A stretch of DNA of 64,000 nt from Pseudoxanthomonas gei (GCF_010119615.1 NZ_QOVG01000008.1:124001-188000); one strand, 5' to 3'. Shown: positions 28,081-38,994, numbered from the stretch's first letter. Notes: a model not told the origin generated them from the sequence alone. Translations and numbers: made by a program.

Positions 28081-29336
28081 GGCGAGAACCTGCTGGCTCG
28101 CAGCATGCCCGCGATGGCGTCGGCGGCACGTGCCGACGCGTCCTGGCGCAGGACCTGGTGCAACTCGCGGTAGCGTGGCTGCAGTGCGCTGGTGATCGCC
28201 GGATGCTGCAGCTGATTGAGCACGGCGGCGGCCAGGTTCTGCGGGGTACAGTCGTCCTGCATCAGTTCCGGCGCCACGTCACTGCCGGCCAGCACATTGG
28301 GAAGCGCATAGCGTTCCACCTTCAGCATGCCGAAGGCCTTGACGATGCGGTAAGTGAGCGGGGCCACCTTGTAACCGACCACCATGGCACGCTTGGCCAG
28401 CATCGCCTCCAGCGTCGCGGTGCCCGAGGCCAGCAACACCACGTCGGCCGCCACCATGGCCTCGCGCGCGCGTCCGTCGAGCAGTCGCGGCGGGCTGTCG
28501 AATCCTGCCTGGTCCAGCTGCGGCTGCAGCGCCTGGCGGCAATCGGCATTGGCCGCGGGCACGACCACCTGCAGGTCGGGAACAGCCTGGGATACCAGCC
28601 GCGCCGCCTCCAGGAATATCTTCCCCAATCGCCCGATCTCGCCGAGGCGGCTGCCGGGCAATACGGCAAGCACTGGCGCATGGGCGTGCAGGCCCACTGC
28701 CTGTCGCGCGCCAGCCTGGTCGGGTTCGATCGGCATGTCATCGGCCATCGGATGGCCGACGAAGCGCGCATCGATGCCATGGCGCGCGTAGATCGGGGGT
28801 TCCATCGGAAACAGGCACAGCACCAGGTCCGCGCTGGCCCCGATCTTCTGCGCACGCTTTTCCCGCCACGCCCATACCGAGGGGCTGACGTAATGCACGG
28901 TGCGCACGTCGCGCTGCTTGAGCCAGCGCTCCACGCCCAGGTTGAAGTCGGGCGCATCGATGCCGATGAAAACATCGGGCTGCCATTTCAGCACCCGCGT
29001 ACGGAAGCCACGCCGCAGCCTGAGCAAGCGCGGCAGGTGGCGCAGGACTTCCGACAGGCCCATGACCGCAAGCTCGCCCGCGTCATGCCAGGTGTCGCAA
29101 CCGGCCTCGCGCATGGCCTTGCCGCCAATACCGGCGAATTCCGCATCGGGGAAACGCTTGCGCAACTCCTTGACCAGGCCGGCGCCCAGGGCATCGCCGG
29201 AAGTTTCGCCCGCCACCAGCGCGATGCGCCTGGGCCGTTTCGCAGGTTGCAACAGGTCCTGCTGCGTGGACAGCTCCGACAGGGTCGGCGACTGTTCGTC
29301 GTTGCCCGTCATCGTGCGGTCCCGCCCACCACTCAT
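28077..29336 (-). CDS. lpxB: Lipid-A-disaccharide synthase
   Basis: LpxB joins UDP-2,3-diacylglucosamine to 2,3-diacylglucosamine-1-phosphate, making the lipid A disaccharide at the inner face of the cytoplasmic membrane. The 419-residue protein shows the family segments [57 protein letters not shown] and [14 protein letters not shown] 30-odd-residue polar extension precedes the family start; an internal ATG (residue 9) is an alternative start. It overlaps lpxA and rnhB by 4 bp each, consistent with one coupled operon for lipid A. Confidence 0.95.
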   Translation of the reverse strand: MSGGRDRTMTGNDEQSPTLSELSTQQDLLQPAKRPRRIALVAGETSGDALGAGLVKELRKRFPDAEFAGIGGKAMREAGCDTWHDAGELAVMGLSEVLRHLPRLLRLRRGFRTRVLKWQPDVFIGIDAPDFNLGVERWLKQRDVRTVHYVSPSVWAWREKRAQKIGASADLVLCLFPMEPPIYARHGIDARFVGHPMADDMPIEPDQAGARQAVGLHAHAPVLAVLPGSRLGEIGRLGKIFLEAARLVSQAVPDLQVVVPAANADCRQALQPQLDQAGFDSPPRLLDGRAREAMVAADVVLLASGTATLEAMLAKRAMVVGYKVAPLTYRIVKAFGMLKVERYALPNVLAGSDVAPELMQDDCTPQNLAAAVLNQLQHPAITSALQPRYRELHQVLRQDASARAADAIAGMLRASRFSP

Positions 29337-30124
29337 CGCAGCAGGGGCCGTTCGCCGCTTTCGATGAAGTCCAGCAACGCGCGCACGTCGGCGCTGTCAC
29401 GTGCCTGTTCTTCGAGTTGCAGCCTGGCTTCGGCCAGCGGCAGGCCGGCGACGTACAAGGTGCGGTAGGCGCGCTTGATCGCGCTGATGCGCGCGGCATC
29501 GAAGCCACGGCGCTTGAGGCCTTCGCTGTTGATGCCTCGCGGACGTCCCTGCGCTTCGGTGGCCACCATGGTGTACGGGGGCACGTCCCCGCTGATCAGC
29601 ACGCCCATGCCGAGGAAGGCGTGGGCGCCGATACGGCAGAACTGGTGCACGCCGGCGAAGCCGCTGGTGATCACCCAGTCACCGACTTCCACGTGGCCGG
29701 CCAGCGTGGAATTATTGGAGAACACGCAGTGGCTTCCGATCAGGCAGTCGTGCGCCACGTGGGTGTAGGCAAGCAGCCAGTTGTCGTTGCCGATGCGGGT
29801 GACGCCGCTGCCGGTGACCGTGCCACGGCTGATGGTGACGAATTCGCGCACGATATTGCGGTCGCCGATGACCAGCTCGGTGCGTTCGCCCTGGTACTTC
29901 TTGTCCTGCGGATCTCCGCCGATCGCGGCGTGCCCGATGAAGTGGTTGTCGCGGCCGATGCGGGTAGGTCCGGTGATGCTGCAATGGGGCCCTATGACGC
30001 AGCCTTCGCCGATTTCCACGTCCGCCCCGATCAGGGTGAAGGCTCCCACGCGCACGTCGGGCGCCAGCCTGGCGGCAGGATCTATGAAGGCGCTGGGATG
30101 GATCCGATCACTGTCGCCGGCCAT
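29333..30124 (-). CDS. lpxA: UDP-N-acetylglucosamine acyltransferase
   Basis: LpxA transfers an R-3-hydroxyacyl chain from ACP to the 3-OH of UDP-GlcNAc, the first step of lipid A synthesis. The 263-residue protein is a left-handed beta-helix of hexapeptide repeats with the conserved THVAHDC, whose second histidine is residue 125, matching the catalytic His of the E. coli enzyme. ATG 30124 begins 2 bp after the fabZ stop, with GGAGC inside fabZ as the ribosome site. Acyl-chain length preference cannot be read from the sequence. Confidence 0.95.
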   Translation of the reverse strand: MAGDSDRIHPSAFIDPAARLAPDVRVGAFTLIGADVEIGEGCVIGPHCSITGPTRIGRDNHFIGHAAIGGDPQDKKYQGERTELVIGDRNIVREFVTISRGTVTGSGVTRIGNDNWLLAYTHVAHDCLIGSHCVFSNNSTLAGHVEVGDWVITSGFAGVHQFCRIGAHAFLGMGVLISGDVPPYTMVATEAQGRPRGINSEGLKRRGFDAARISAIKRAYRTLYVAGLPLAEARLQLEEQARDSADVRALLDFIESGERPLLR

Positions 30125-30126
30125 GC

Positions 30127-30582
30127 TCAGCTCCGGTCCTCGGCGCACAGCACTTCGGCCGACGCGACCTCGGCGCCATCGACGCTGGCTACGCCTTCAT
30201 ACAGGGCCATGTTCCGGATCAGCCGCTTGAGCCTGACTTCAAGGTCCAGGCGGTCGCCGGGCACCACCATCTTCTTGAAGCGCGCGTTGTCGACCTTGAC
30301 CATGTAGAACATGCGCCCGGCGGTCTGGCCGTCATGCGAAAGCTGGGTCAGCAGGCCGCCGGCCTGGGCCAGCGCCTCGATGATCAGCACCCCGGGCATG
30401 ATGGGCTTGCCGGGAAAGTGGCCGGTGAAGAAGGGCTCGTTCTGGGTCACGTTCTTGTAGGCCAGGATGCGCTTGTCCGCCTCCAGCTCGACCACCCGGT
30501 CGACCAGCAGGAATGGATAGCGGTGTGGCAGCAGCTTCTGGATTCCGGCGGCGTCGAGGGGTAGCTGGAAGTGGTGGCTCAT
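30127..30582 (-). CDS. fabZ: 3-hydroxyacyl-ACP dehydratase FabZ
   Basis: FabZ dehydrates 3-hydroxyacyl-ACP in fatty-acid elongation and competes with LpxA/LpxD for the same substrate, so their co-operonic position is meaningful. The 151-residue hotdog-fold protein has the catalytic His and Glu in [20 protein letters not shown] (H55 and E69). Its start overlaps the lpxD stop by 4 bp and lpxA begins 2 bp after its end. Confidence 0.96.
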   Translation of the reverse strand: MSHHFQLPLDAAGIQKLLPHRYPFLLVDRVVELEADKRILAYKNVTQNEPFFTGHFPGKPIMPGVLIIEALAQAGGLLTQLSHDGQTAGRMFYMVKVDNARFKKMVVPGDRLDLEVRLKRLIRNMALYEGVASVDGAEVASAEVLCAEDRS

Positions 30583-31601
30583 GGTTGTTCCTTCTCATTG
30601 GCTTGCACGCGTCGCGCCAGTGCATCGAGTTGCTTGAAACGCGCGGCATTCTTCCGCCAGCTGCGGTTGTCGGTGAGCGGGGTCCCGGAGGAGTACTGGC
30701 CGGGTTCGCGTATGGAACTGGTGACCAGCGACATGGCAGTGATGGTGACCTTGTCGCAGATCTCCAGGTGCCCGAGCACGCCGGCCGCGCCGCCGATCAG
30801 GCAGTAGCGTCCTATTTTCGCGCTGCCGGCAACGGCGCTGCACCCGGCCATCGCCGTATGCGCGCCGATATGCACGTTGTGGCCGACCTGGATCAGGTTG
30901 TCCAGGCGCACGTCTTCCTCCAGCACCGTGTCCTCGAGGGCGCCGCGGTCGATGCAGGTGTTCGCACCGATCTCGCAGTCGTCGCCGATGCGCACGCCAC
31001 CCAGTTGCGGCACGTTGATCCATCGGCCTGCGTCCATGGCCAGGCCGAAACCATCGGCGCCGAGCACCACGCCCGGATGCACCCGCACCCGTTGTCCGAT
31101 GCGTACGCGCGTCACCAGGGTCACGCGTGCGATGAGTTCGGTTGCGGCGCCGACCTCGCAGTCGTCTCCAATCACGCAGCCGGGACCAATCACCGCACCT
31201 TCGCCGATAATGCTGTTGGCACCCACCACCACGAACGGCCCGACATGGGCAGAGGGCGCGATACGGGCGGAAGCATCGATCACCGCACTGGCATGTACGC
31301 CGGGCTCACGCACAGGCGGCGCATCGAACAGCGCGGCGATCCTGGCGAAGGTCGTGTAGGGATCCTTGGCGATCAAGGCGGTGGCCGGCGCCGCGGGCGC
31401 GTCCTCCTGGCGAAGGATGACCACCGAGGCGCGGCTGTCTGCAAGCTGGTTGCGGTAGCGGCTGTTGGCCAGGAAGGTGAGTTGCCCCTGGCCCGCGCCG
31501 GACAGGGTCGCCACGCCATGCACGGGCACGGTGCCATCGCCGTGCACGATCAACCCGAAGCGCTGGGCGAGTTCATCGGCAGTGGCTTGGAAGGCTGTCA
31601 T
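30579..31601 (-). CDS. lpxD: UDP-3-O-acylglucosamine N-acyltransferase
   Basis: LpxD adds the second R-3-hydroxyacyl chain (N-linked) to the glucosamine in lipid A synthesis. The 340-residue protein has a uridine-binding N-terminal domain (ATLSGAGQGQLTFLANSRYR) and a hexapeptide beta-helix (INVPQLGGVRIGDDCEIGAN, then HNVHIGAHTAMAGCSAVAGS). ATG 31601 follows the terminator that ends bamA by about 36 bp, so lpxD starts a new transcription unit (lpxD-fabZ-lpxA-lpxB-rnhB). A TAAACT hexamer about 10 nt upstream of the start could be a -10 element, but no good -35 was seen. skp, which lies between bamA and lpxD in E. coli, is absent. Confidence 0.95.
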   Translation of the reverse strand: MTAFQATADELAQRFGLIVHGDGTVPVHGVATLSGAGQGQLTFLANSRYRNQLADSRASVVILRQEDAPAAPATALIAKDPYTTFARIAALFDAPPVREPGVHASAVIDASARIAPSAHVGPFVVVGANSIIGEGAVIGPGCVIGDDCEVGAATELIARVTLVTRVRIGQRVRVHPGVVLGADGFGLAMDAGRWINVPQLGGVRIGDDCEIGANTCIDRGALEDTVLEEDVRLDNLIQVGHNVHIGAHTAMAGCSAVAGSAKIGRYCLIGGAAGVLGHLEICDKVTITAMSLVTSSIREPGQYSSGTPLTDNRSWRKNAARFKQLDALARRVQANEKEQP

Positions 31602-31636
31602 CAGGGCACAGTTTAGCCTCTTGCACCGCGCCCGGT

Positions 31637-31667
31637 AAAAAGAAAGGCCCGGACATGTCCGGGCCTT
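31637..31667 (-). terminator. Intrinsic terminator of bamA
   Basis: On the minus strand a perfect self-complementary stem (31644-31667, 10 bp with a 4-nt loop) is followed by TCTTTTT. It lies 29 bp after the bamA stop and separates bamA from lpxD. Confidence 0.88.
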
Positions 31668-31695
31668 GCAGTGGTGCAGTTGGGTCAACGCGTGG

Positions 31696-34140
31696 TCAGA
31701 ACGCGCCGCCGAAGGTGAACTGCAGGCGCTCGATCTCGTCGCCATCTTCCTTGCGCAACGGGAAGGCATAGCTGATCGAGATCGGGCCCACCGGCGCACG
31801 CCACAACAGTGACACGCCGGTGGATGCGCGCAGTTCGCCCGCATCGAAGTTGTCGGTTCCGGCGAACACGTTGCCGAAGTCCACGAATGCCGAAATACGG
31901 GCCGCCTTGGAATCGAACAGTTTGGGAAAGTACATTTCCAGCGAGCCAGTGGTCTTCAGCGAGCCGCCCAGCGGTTGGCCCTGGTAGCCGCTGATGGATT
32001 CCGAGCGCGGACCCAGGGTGTTGTCGCGGAAGCCACGCACCGAGCGCACGCCGCCGGCATAGAAGTTCTCGAAGAACGGCAGTCCGGTCGCGGTGACGGT
32101 GCCGGCTTGCACGCTGCCAGGCGGACAGGCTTCGTCGGCCCCGGTGGTTGGCCCGGCCGGTGGCACCCGGCACAGCAGTCGTGTCGAGTCGCTGCCGTAG
32201 CTGTCGCCATATCCGACCTCGGCGCGCGTATTGAGCACCAGCGACGGGCTGAGCGGCCAGTACTTGGAGAACTCGTAATTGAGCTTGAAATACTCGACCG
32301 TCGAGCCGGGCAGGGTGATTTCAGTGGAGACGCGCTGGTAGGTGCCGCGGGTCGGCATGAAATAATCGTTGCGGGTATCGCGCGCCCAGCCCAGCTCCGT
32401 GCGCCATGCATGGAACGTGCGGCTGCCTACTGCGTCGACGTAGTCGATGATGCTGCGAGGCGTGGAACCGGGGAACGTCAGGATTTCATTGGTGTCGATG
32501 CCGAACAGCAGCGACACCGTGTCGTTCTCCGTGATCGGCAGCCCCAGCACGCCCTGCGCGGCGGCGCTGGTGGTCGAGTACTGCGCGGTATTGAAGCTGG
32601 AGTAGTCGAACTCGCGCCACCACAGGTTGTAGCCGAGCGACATGCCTTCGTCGGTGAAGAACGGATTGACGAAGGAGAACGAATAGCGCTGCAGGTAGTC
32701 GCTGCGCTGTGCCTCCACCGAGACCCGGTTGCCGCCGCCGAGGAAGTTGTTCTGCGAAAGCTGGATGGAAGTGGTCAGGCCCGACAGCTGCGAGTAGCCA
32801 AGGCCGAACACGAAGCTGCCCGAGGTGGTTTCCTTGACGTTGAAGACCACGTCCACTTCGTCGTTGCTGCCCGGGACCGGCGGCGTTTCCACGTCCACGG
32901 TCTCGAAGTAGCCAAGGCGCTGCAGTCGGATCTTGGAGCGGTCGATGGCCGCCTGCGAATACCAGGAGCCTTCGAACTGGCGCATCTCGCGGCGCAGTAC
33001 CTCGTCTGCCGAGCGCGTGTTGCCCTTGAACACGATGCGGCGGACGTTCACGCGCGGGCCGGGGACGACCTGCAGGTTGATGGCGACGGTGCGGTTCTCG
33101 CGATCCACGGTCGGGATCGGATTGACCTGCGAAAACGCATAGCCAATGTTGCCCAGGGTGGCGGTGATGGCATCGGAGGTGTATTCCAGCAAGGCGCGCG
33201 AGAAGACCTGGTCCTTCTTCACCAGCACCAGCTTCTGGATGTCTTCCACCGGCAGCACGGTGTCACCGGTAACGGTGACGTCCGAGACCTTGTATTGCTC
33301 GCCTTCGGTGACCCCGGCGGTGATGTACATGTCGCGCTTGTCCGGGCTGATGGCCACCTGGGTGGAATCCAGCGCGAAATCAACATAGCCACGATCCAGG
33401 TACCAGGAGTTCAGCTTCTCGATATCGCCGGAAAGCTTTTCCTTGGAATACTGGTCGTCGCGGCGGTACCAGGACAGCCAGTTGCTTTCGCTGGATTCCC
33501 AGTTGTCCAGGATGTCCTTGTTCTCGAACTTTTCGGTGCCCACCAGGTTGACGTGGCGGATCTTCGCGGCCTTGCCTTCCTTAACGTTGATGGTGACATC
33601 GACGCGATTGCGGTCCAGCTGGGCGACGGTCGGGCTGATCTCGACGTTGTACTTGCCGCGATTGTTGTACTGGCGGGTCAGCTCCTGGGTCACGCGGTCC
33701 AGGGCCAGGCGGTCGAAGGTTTCACCTTCGGCCAGGCCGATGTCCTGCAGGCCCTTCATCAGGTCCTCGGTCTTGATGTCCTTGTTGCCGGCCAGGGTCA
33801 GCTTGTTGATCGCGGGCCGCTCGGCCACCGTGATCACCAGGATGTCGCCCTGGCGGTCGAGCTTGACGTCTTCAAAGAATCCGGTTTTGTACAGCGCGCG
33901 TATCGCTTCGCCGGCCTTGCCCGAGTCGACCGTGTCACCGCGCTCGATTGGCAGGTAGGTCAACACGGTGCCTGCGGAAATGCGCTGCAGGCCATCGATG
34001 CGGATGTCGGTCGCGGTGAAGGCGCTGGTGCTGGCGGCCGGGGCCGGGCCTGGTTCCGTCGTCTGCGCCAATGCCGGCAAGGCGATGGCCGAAGCCAGGG
34101 CGAGGGCAAGCAGGCGGCGGGTGGGGAGTCGCGTCATCAT
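31696..34140 (-). CDS. bamA: Outer-membrane assembly factor BamA
   Basis: BamA is the essential core of the BAM complex that folds beta-barrel proteins into the outer membrane. The 814-residue protein has a signal peptide (LLALALASAIALPALAQ, cleaved near residue 25), five POTRA domains from about 35 to 440 (first one FTATDIRIDGLQRISAGTVL), and a C-terminal 16-strand barrel ending in a terminal phenylalanine (LQFTFGGAF). The lid-loop VRGF motif is present in GVRSVRGFRDNTLGPRSES. Two adjacent ATG codons (34140 and 34137) are possible starts. It follows rseP by 101 bp, the conserved order, and ends at a strong terminator. Confidence 0.96.
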   Translation of the reverse strand: MMTRLPTRRLLALALASAIALPALAQTTEPGPAPAASTSAFTATDIRIDGLQRISAGTVLTYLPIERGDTVDSGKAGEAIRALYKTGFFEDVKLDRQGDILVITVAERPAINKLTLAGNKDIKTEDLMKGLQDIGLAEGETFDRLALDRVTQELTRQYNNRGKYNVEISPTVAQLDRNRVDVTINVKEGKAAKIRHVNLVGTEKFENKDILDNWESSESNWLSWYRRDDQYSKEKLSGDIEKLNSWYLDRGYVDFALDSTQVAISPDKRDMYITAGVTEGEQYKVSDVTVTGDTVLPVEDIQKLVLVKKDQVFSRALLEYTSDAITATLGNIGYAFSQVNPIPTVDRENRTVAINLQVVPGPRVNVRRIVFKGNTRSADEVLRREMRQFEGSWYSQAAIDRSKIRLQRLGYFETVDVETPPVPGSNDEVDVVFNVKETTSGSFVFGLGYSQLSGLTTSIQLSQNNFLGGGNRVSVEAQRSDYLQRYSFSFVNPFFTDEGMSLGYNLWWREFDYSSFNTAQYSTTSAAAQGVLGLPITENDTVSLLFGIDTNEILTFPGSTPRSIIDYVDAVGSRTFHAWRTELGWARDTRNDYFMPTRGTYQRVSTEITLPGSTVEYFKLNYEFSKYWPLSPSLVLNTRAEVGYGDSYGSDSTRLLCRVPPAGPTTGADEACPPGSVQAGTVTATGLPFFENFYAGGVRSVRGFRDNTLGPRSESISGYQGQPLGGSLKTTGSLEMYFPKLFDSKAARISAFVDFGNVFAGTDNFDAGELRASTGVSLLWRAPVGPISISYAFPLRKEDGDEIERLQFTFGGAF

Positions 34141-34241
34141 CACGTCCGATTGGGTAAGTGCGGGTGTTGCCTGCGCAGCAGCAGGAGGGTGCCGCAGTGC
34201 AGCCGGCGGTAGGTCGGTGGAAAACCGGGAAAACGTTGCCA

Positions 34242-35603
34242 TCAGGTCACCAGGCGAAGAATGTCGTTGTAGAACGCCAGACCCATCAGGCTGGCCAGCA
34301 TGGCCAGGCCCACGTATTGCCCGGTAGCCATGGCCCGTTCGCTGAGCGGACTGCCCTTGACCAACTCTATAAGGTAATACAGCAGGTGCCCGCCGTCCAA
34401 GACCGGGATAGGCAGCAGGTTGATGATGGCCAGGCTCAGGGAGAGCAGGGCCATGAAATACAGGAACCAGTCCGGTCCCCGCTTGGCGGTGGCATTGGCC
34501 ACCTGCGCGATGGTCAACGGCCCGGAAATATTTTTCACCGAGGCTTGCCCGGTCAGCATGCGGCGGATCATGCCCAGCGAGCTGGAGGTCAGCTTTCCGG
34601 TCTCCCTGAACGCCATCGGGATTGCTGCAAGCGGTCCGAATTGCTGCTCGGCGTCGTAAGCGGCGGGCGCGGCCTGCTGCGGCGGCTTGATGCCCACGGT
34701 CCAGTATTCCCGCCCCGATTCCGGGTCGCGCGTCCACTGCGGCTTGATGTTCAGCGCCAGCCTTTCATCGCCGCGCGTCACCTCGATCATGGCCACGCCG
34801 CCCTTGGCCCCCAGCTTCTGCACCAGCGGCGAAAGATCGCCGAAGCTGCGGACCGGGTCGCCGTCCAGGGCAGTGACCTGGTCACCAGGCTTCAGGACGC
34901 GGGATGCCGGCGAGCCGGGGGCGGTCTCTTCGACGACGGCCGGCAGCATCTGGTGCCGCCACGCAAACCCGGCGATGCCGGCCACGTTTTCCTGGTCGAA
35001 CCCTTCCGGCAGCGCCGACAGCGCCAGGCCCCGGTGCCTCTGGTTGCCCAACCCGTCCGTCACTTCGAACTGCACGTCACGTCGGTCCATGGCGGCCAGG
35101 GTCATCGCCTGCAAGGCGTCTCCCCAGGTCGACACGGACTGGCCATCAATTGCATCGATGCGGTCGCCGGGCTGGAATCCGCCTTGCGCGGCGAGCCCCT
35201 GCGCATGGCCCACCGTGGCGCTGTAATCCTGCCGCCCTATCACGAACATCGCCCACAACAGCGCCACGCACAGGACCAGGTTGGCGATCGGCCCGGCGGC
35301 CACGATGGCGATGCGCTGCAGTACCGGTTTGCGGTTGAAGGCCTGTGGCAGGTCCGATGAGGCGACGTCGCCCTCGGCTTCGTCCAGCATCTTCACGTAA
35401 CCGCCCAGTGGAATCGCGGCTATCGCGAATTCGGTGCCGTTGCGGTTGCGGCGCGACCACAGCGGCTTGCCGAAGCCGACCGAGAAACGCAGCACTTTCA
35501 CCCCGCAGCGGCGTGCGACCCAGTAATGGCCGAACTCATGGAACGTGACCAGCACGCCCAAGGCAACGACCATCCACCAGATTGAGCCAACGATGTCACT
35601 CAT
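34242..35603 (-). CDS. rseP: Site-2 protease RseP
   Basis: RseP cuts anti-sigma factor RseA inside the membrane to release sigma-E, and clears signal peptide remnants. The 453-residue protein has the zinc motif HEFGH at 22-26 in its first membrane helix, the beta-hairpin region [20 protein letters not shown], two PDZ domains between about 115 and 310, and the second metal-ligand segment [12 protein letters not shown] near the C-terminus. The start overlaps the dxr stop by 4 bp. Position upstream of bamA links envelope stress control with barrel assembly. Confidence 0.96.
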   Translation of the reverse strand: MSDIVGSIWWMVVALGVLVTFHEFGHYWVARRCGVKVLRFSVGFGKPLWSRRNRNGTEFAIAAIPLGGYVKMLDEAEGDVASSDLPQAFNRKPVLQRIAIVAAGPIANLVLCVALLWAMFVIGRQDYSATVGHAQGLAAQGGFQPGDRIDAIDGQSVSTWGDALQAMTLAAMDRRDVQFEVTDGLGNQRHRGLALSALPEGFDQENVAGIAGFAWRHQMLPAVVEETAPGSPASRVLKPGDQVTALDGDPVRSFGDLSPLVQKLGAKGGVAMIEVTRGDERLALNIKPQWTRDPESGREYWTVGIKPPQQAAPAAYDAEQQFGPLAAIPMAFRETGKLTSSSLGMIRRMLTGQASVKNISGPLTIAQVANATAKRGPDWFLYFMALLSLSLAIINLLPIPVLDGGHLLYYLIELVKGSPLSERAMATGQYVGLAMLASLMGLAFYNDILRLVT

Positions 35604-36784
35604 GCGGGAAGGGCGTGGCCTGTGATTGCGCTAGCGGTGAGACGGCGTGCCTGCGCATCGACTGCCAGCAGGGCTTCCAGCGATTCGGCCGGGCCGCCAG
35701 GCAGCAGGGCGAGGGTGTCCTCTACCAGCGCGGGAATGGCTAGGAAGCCTATCCGGCCCTGAAGAAAGGCTGAAACCGCCACTTCGTTGGCCGCATTCAG
35801 CACCGCAGGCGCGGTGCCGCCGGCTTCCATGGCTTCCCAGGCCAGTCGCAGGCAAGGGAAAGCATCGGTATCGGGTGCTTCGAAATCCAGCCGGCCCTGG
35901 GTGAGCAGGTCCAGCCCGGCCACGCCGGATTCGATCCGCTGCGGCCAACCCAGGCCCACGGCGAGGGAGGTGCGCATGTCGGGCAGGCCGAGCTGTGCCA
36001 GCGTCGAGCCGTCCACGAATTCGACCAGCGAATGCACCAGGCTCTGCGGATGCACCAGCACGGCGAGCTTTTCGCCGGGAACGCCGAACAGATGGTGGGC
36101 TTCGATCAACTCCAGCCCCTTGTTCATCAGGGTGGCCGAATCGACCGAGATCTTCGGCCCCATGGACCATTTGGGATGCGCTACTGCCTGCGCCGGGGTG
36201 ACCGTGGCCAGGGCATCGCGCGAGCGACCCCGGAACGGACCGCCCGAGGCAGTGAGCACGATGCGCCGCACATCGCCCTGAGTCTCGCGTGAACGAAGGC
36301 ACTGGAAGATGGCGTTGTGTTCGCTGTCGATCGGGATGATCTCGGCATTTGCGCCGTTGGCCACCGACATCAGCAGCTCGCCGGCCAACACCAGCGATTC
36401 CTTGTTGGCCAGCAGCAGGCGCTTGCCTGCCGCCGCCGCCGCCAGCGTCGAGCGCAGGCCCGCGGCACCCACGATGGCCGCGACAACCGTGTCGCAGCCC
36501 GCGCCAGCCACCAGCCCGTCCAGCGCGTCGGCGCCTGCATGGGCCTGGGTGAGTAACCCGGCGTCCCGCAGGCCGCCACGCAGCTCGGCGAAGCGCGCTT
36601 CATCCGCTATCACCGCATGGTCGGGCCTGTGCGTGCGGCATAGCGCGACCAACGCTTCGACCTGGCTGCCTGCGGAAAGCACCGTGGCGCGCATGCGGTC
36701 GGGGTGGCGGGCGATGACGTCCAACGCGGAAGCGCCAATGGAGCCCGTAGCCCCCAATACCGCGATGTGCCGCATGCCAGCCAT
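35600..36784 (-). CDS. dxr: 1-deoxy-D-xylulose 5-phosphate reductoisomerase
   Basis: DXR makes 2-C-methyl-D-erythritol 4-phosphate with NADPH, the first committed step of the MEP isoprenoid pathway. The 394-residue protein has the NADPH fold GATGSIG at 11-17, [15 protein letters not shown], the metal- and substrate-binding segments [14 protein letters not shown] and [19 protein letters not shown], and the WSMGPKI motif. ATG 36784 overlaps the cdsA stop by one base (TGATG). It supplies precursors that IspA and UppS, both in this window, extend. Confidence 0.96.
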   Translation of the reverse strand: MAGMRHIAVLGATGSIGASALDVIARHPDRMRATVLSAGSQVEALVALCRTHRPDHAVIADEARFAELRGGLRDAGLLTQAHAGADALDGLVAGAGCDTVVAAIVGAAGLRSTLAAAAAGKRLLLANKESLVLAGELLMSVANGANAEIIPIDSEHNAIFQCLRSRETQGDVRRIVLTASGGPFRGRSRDALATVTPAQAVAHPKWSMGPKISVDSATLMNKGLELIEAHHLFGVPGEKLAVLVHPQSLVHSLVEFVDGSTLAQLGLPDMRTSLAVGLGWPQRIESGVAGLDLLTQGRLDFEAPDTDAFPCLRLAWEAMEAGGTAPAVLNAANEVAVSAFLQGRIGFLAIPALVEDTLALLPGGPAESLEALLAVDAQARRLTASAITGHALPA

Positions 36785-37623
36785 CAGAAACCGAACAGTT
36801 CCTTGCCCAGTGCGAATATGGGCAGGGCTGCAAGCACGCCATCGAGGCGATCGAGGATGCCCCCGTGGCCGGGGATCAGGGTGCCTGAATCCTTGGCGCC
36901 GACGTGGCGCTTGAGCAGGCTTTCAAACAGGTCACCCACGACTGAAAACAGCACGGTCACCACTGCCACCGCGATGAATCCCGGTACCTGTGGCCAGCCC
37001 AGGCCGGCGAACCAGGCGAACGCGAGCCCGACCAATACGCCGCCCAGCAGTCCGCCCAGCAGCCCTTCGATGGTCTTGTTGGGACTGATGCGGGGCGCCA
37101 GCTTGCGCTTGCCGAACAGGCGGCCCCCGAAGTGGCGGCCTGCGAAGTAGGCGCCGCTGTCAGCGGCCCAGACGATGGTGAGCGCGGCCAGCAGCCAGCG
37201 GTGGCCATTCGGCTGGCCGGCATGGATGAGGCCGAGCGCGCACCAGGCCGGGATGATGGCCAGGGTTCCTGCGGCGAGCTTGAACACCCGCGCATAGGTC
37301 TCGTGGTCGGAAGCAAACTTGAAGTAGCGCAGCCACAGCAGCGCAAGACACCACCACGCCGCGCCGATCAGGGTGACAAGCTGGAACAGGGCCATCGATC
37401 CGGCCGAGGCCCATACCAGCAGCACCATCAGCAACAGGTTGGCCAGCAGCAGGATGGTGCGAGAAAGGGTGTCGTCGATTTCCGCCAGCTTGAACCATTC
37501 CCACATGCCCATCAGGAACAACAGCGCCACCAGCGCGACCAGCCAGGGCGTGTGCAGCATCAGGATGGCGGCGATGGCAATGGGTGCCATGACCAGCGCG
37601 GTGATGATTCGGGTACTGGTCAT
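36784..37623 (-). CDS. cdsA: Phosphatidate cytidylyltransferase
   Basis: CdsA makes CDP-diacylglycerol from phosphatidate and CTP, the branch point of phospholipid synthesis. The 279-residue protein has several membrane helices from about residue 8 onward and the family signature near the C-terminus: [20 protein letters not shown] followed by [17 protein letters not shown]. The start overlaps the uppS stop by 4 bp (ATGA). Upstream open frame is uppS shadow. Confidence 0.95.
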   Translation of the reverse strand: MTSTRIITALVMAPIAIAAILMLHTPWLVALVALLFLMGMWEWFKLAEIDDTLSRTILLLANLLLMVLLVWASAGSMALFQLVTLIGAAWWCLALLWLRYFKFASDHETYARVFKLAAGTLAIIPAWCALGLIHAGQPNGHRWLLAALTIVWAADSGAYFAGRHFGGRLFGKRKLAPRISPNKTIEGLLGGLLGGVLVGLAFAWFAGLGWPQVPGFIAVAVVTVLFSVVGDLFESLLKRHVGAKDSGTLIPGHGGILDRLDGVLAALPIFALGKELFGF

Positions 37624-38387
37624 GCGGGATTTTTCTCCGGGGCGACGTCGGCCACTTGGGCGCTGGTAAGGCCGAAACGGCGTTCGCGACCGGCGAAATC
37701 GTCCAGCGCGTGCTGCAGGGTGGCGGCATCGAGTTCTGGCCACAACAGTTCCGTGAACCACAATTCAGTGTAGGCCAGCTGCCAGAGCAGGAAATTGCTG
37801 ATGCGATGGTCACCGCCCGTGCGTATGAACAGGTCGGGCGGAGGCAGGTCGGCCAGCGCCATCTTCGCGGCCACGGCGGCTTCGTCGATGTCTTCGGCGC
37901 GCAGGCGTCCCTCGGCAACGTCGGTGGCGAGCGCCCGCGCGGCCTGGGCTATATCCTGGCGACCGCCATAACTGGCGGCGACCACCAGGTCCAGGCGCGT
38001 ATTGGCACGGGTCTGGTGTTCGGCCGCATGCATCCGCTCACGGATGCTGGCGGAGAAGCGTTCGCGTTCGCCAATGAAGCGCACGCGCACGCCGCGTCGG
38101 TCCAGCTCCTCGACTTCGCGGTCAAGCGCGTTGAGGAACAGCTTCATCAGCGCGCCGACTTCTTCCTGCGGCCGCCCCCAGTTCTCGCTCGAGAAGGCGA
38201 ACAGCGTCAGCGCGCGCACGCCGCGCTCCAGGCAGAAGTCGATGCAGATGTTGACCGCGCGCGCGCCGGCGCGGTGGCCGATGATGCGGGGCCGGCGGCG
38301 GCGCTCGGCCCAGCGCCCGTTGCCATCCATGATGACGGCGATGTGGCGCGGAATTGCGGGGGCGGTAGCGGGTGGCATGGCAGTCAT
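37620..38387 (-). CDS. uppS: Undecaprenyl diphosphate synthase
   Basis: UppS elongates farnesyl diphosphate with eight isopentenyl units to C55-PP, the lipid carrier for peptidoglycan and O-antigen. The 255-residue protein has the catalytic motif MDGNGRWAERR (Asp 21), followed by GHRAGARAVN, the LTLFAFSSENWGRP segment, and the C-terminal DLFIRTGGDHRISNFLLWQL. The frr stop is only 16 bp upstream, so it is co-transcribed with frr and coupled to cdsA. Confidence 0.96.
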   Translation of the reverse strand: MTAMPPATAPAIPRHIAVIMDGNGRWAERRRRPRIIGHRAGARAVNICIDFCLERGVRALTLFAFSSENWGRPQEEVGALMKLFLNALDREVEELDRRGVRVRFIGERERFSASIRERMHAAEHQTRANTRLDLVVAASYGGRQDIAQAARALATDVAEGRLRAEDIDEAAVAAKMALADLPPPDLFIRTGGDHRISNFLLWQLAYTELWFTELLWPELDAATLQHALDDFAGRERRFGLTSAQVADVAPEKNPA

Positions 38388-38403
38388 CGGTTATGCGACT
38401 GCG

Positions 38404-38961
38404 TCAGACGGACATCAGTTCCTGTTCCTTGGCCTTGACTACCTCGTCGACGTCCTTGATGGCCTTGTCGGTGAGCTTCTGGATCTCATCCTGGGTCCTG
38501 CTTTCCTCGTCCTCGGTGATCTGCTTTTCCTTCAGCAGGTCCTTGACCTGCTGATTCGCGTCACGGCGGATGTTGCGCACGGCGATCTTGGCGTTCTCGC
38601 CTTCGCCATGGACATGCTTGGATAGGTCGCGCCGGCGTTCTTCGGTCAACGCCGGGATGTTGATCCGGATCACCGTGCCGGCCGTGTTCGGGGTCAGGCC
38701 CAGGTCAGAGGCCAGGATGGCTTTCTCCACCGCCGAGACCATCTGCTTTTCCCAGGGGCTGATGGTCAGCGAGCGCGCGTCGGAGACGGTCACGCTTGCG
38801 ACCTGGGTCAACGGCATTTCAGAGCCGTAGTAGTTGACCTTCAGGTGGTCGACCAGCGCCGTCGTGGCCCGGCCGGTACGCAGCTTGGTCAGGTCGTGGC
38901 GCAAGGCTTCTATGCTCTTGAGCATGCGCGCCTGGGCGTCTTTCTTGATTTCGTTGAGCAT
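38404..38961 (-). CDS. frr: Ribosome recycling factor
   Basis: RRF splits post-termination ribosomes with EF-G. The 185-residue protein is full length and shows the family segments LTKLRTGRATTALVDHLKVN and ALTEERRRDLSKHVHGEGEN. It normally follows pyrH; here a cation transporter gene intervenes, and a TATAAT hexamer upstream suggests frr has its own promoter. Confidence 0.96.
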   Translation of the reverse strand: MLNEIKKDAQARMLKSIEALRHDLTKLRTGRATTALVDHLKVNYYGSEMPLTQVASVTVSDARSLTISPWEKQMVSAVEKAILASDLGLTPNTAGTVIRINIPALTEERRRDLSKHVHGEGENAKIAVRNIRRDANQQVKDLLKEKQITEDEESRTQDEIQKLTDKAIKDVDEVVKAKEQELMSV

Positions 38962-38994
38962 CGCGGTTATCCGGCGTCATCCAGTTAGCCGGCG

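Noticed and set aside
31975-34212. 745-codon open frame on the plus strand opposite bamA
   Set aside because: Antisense shadow of bamA; no recognisable domain and no ribosome site.
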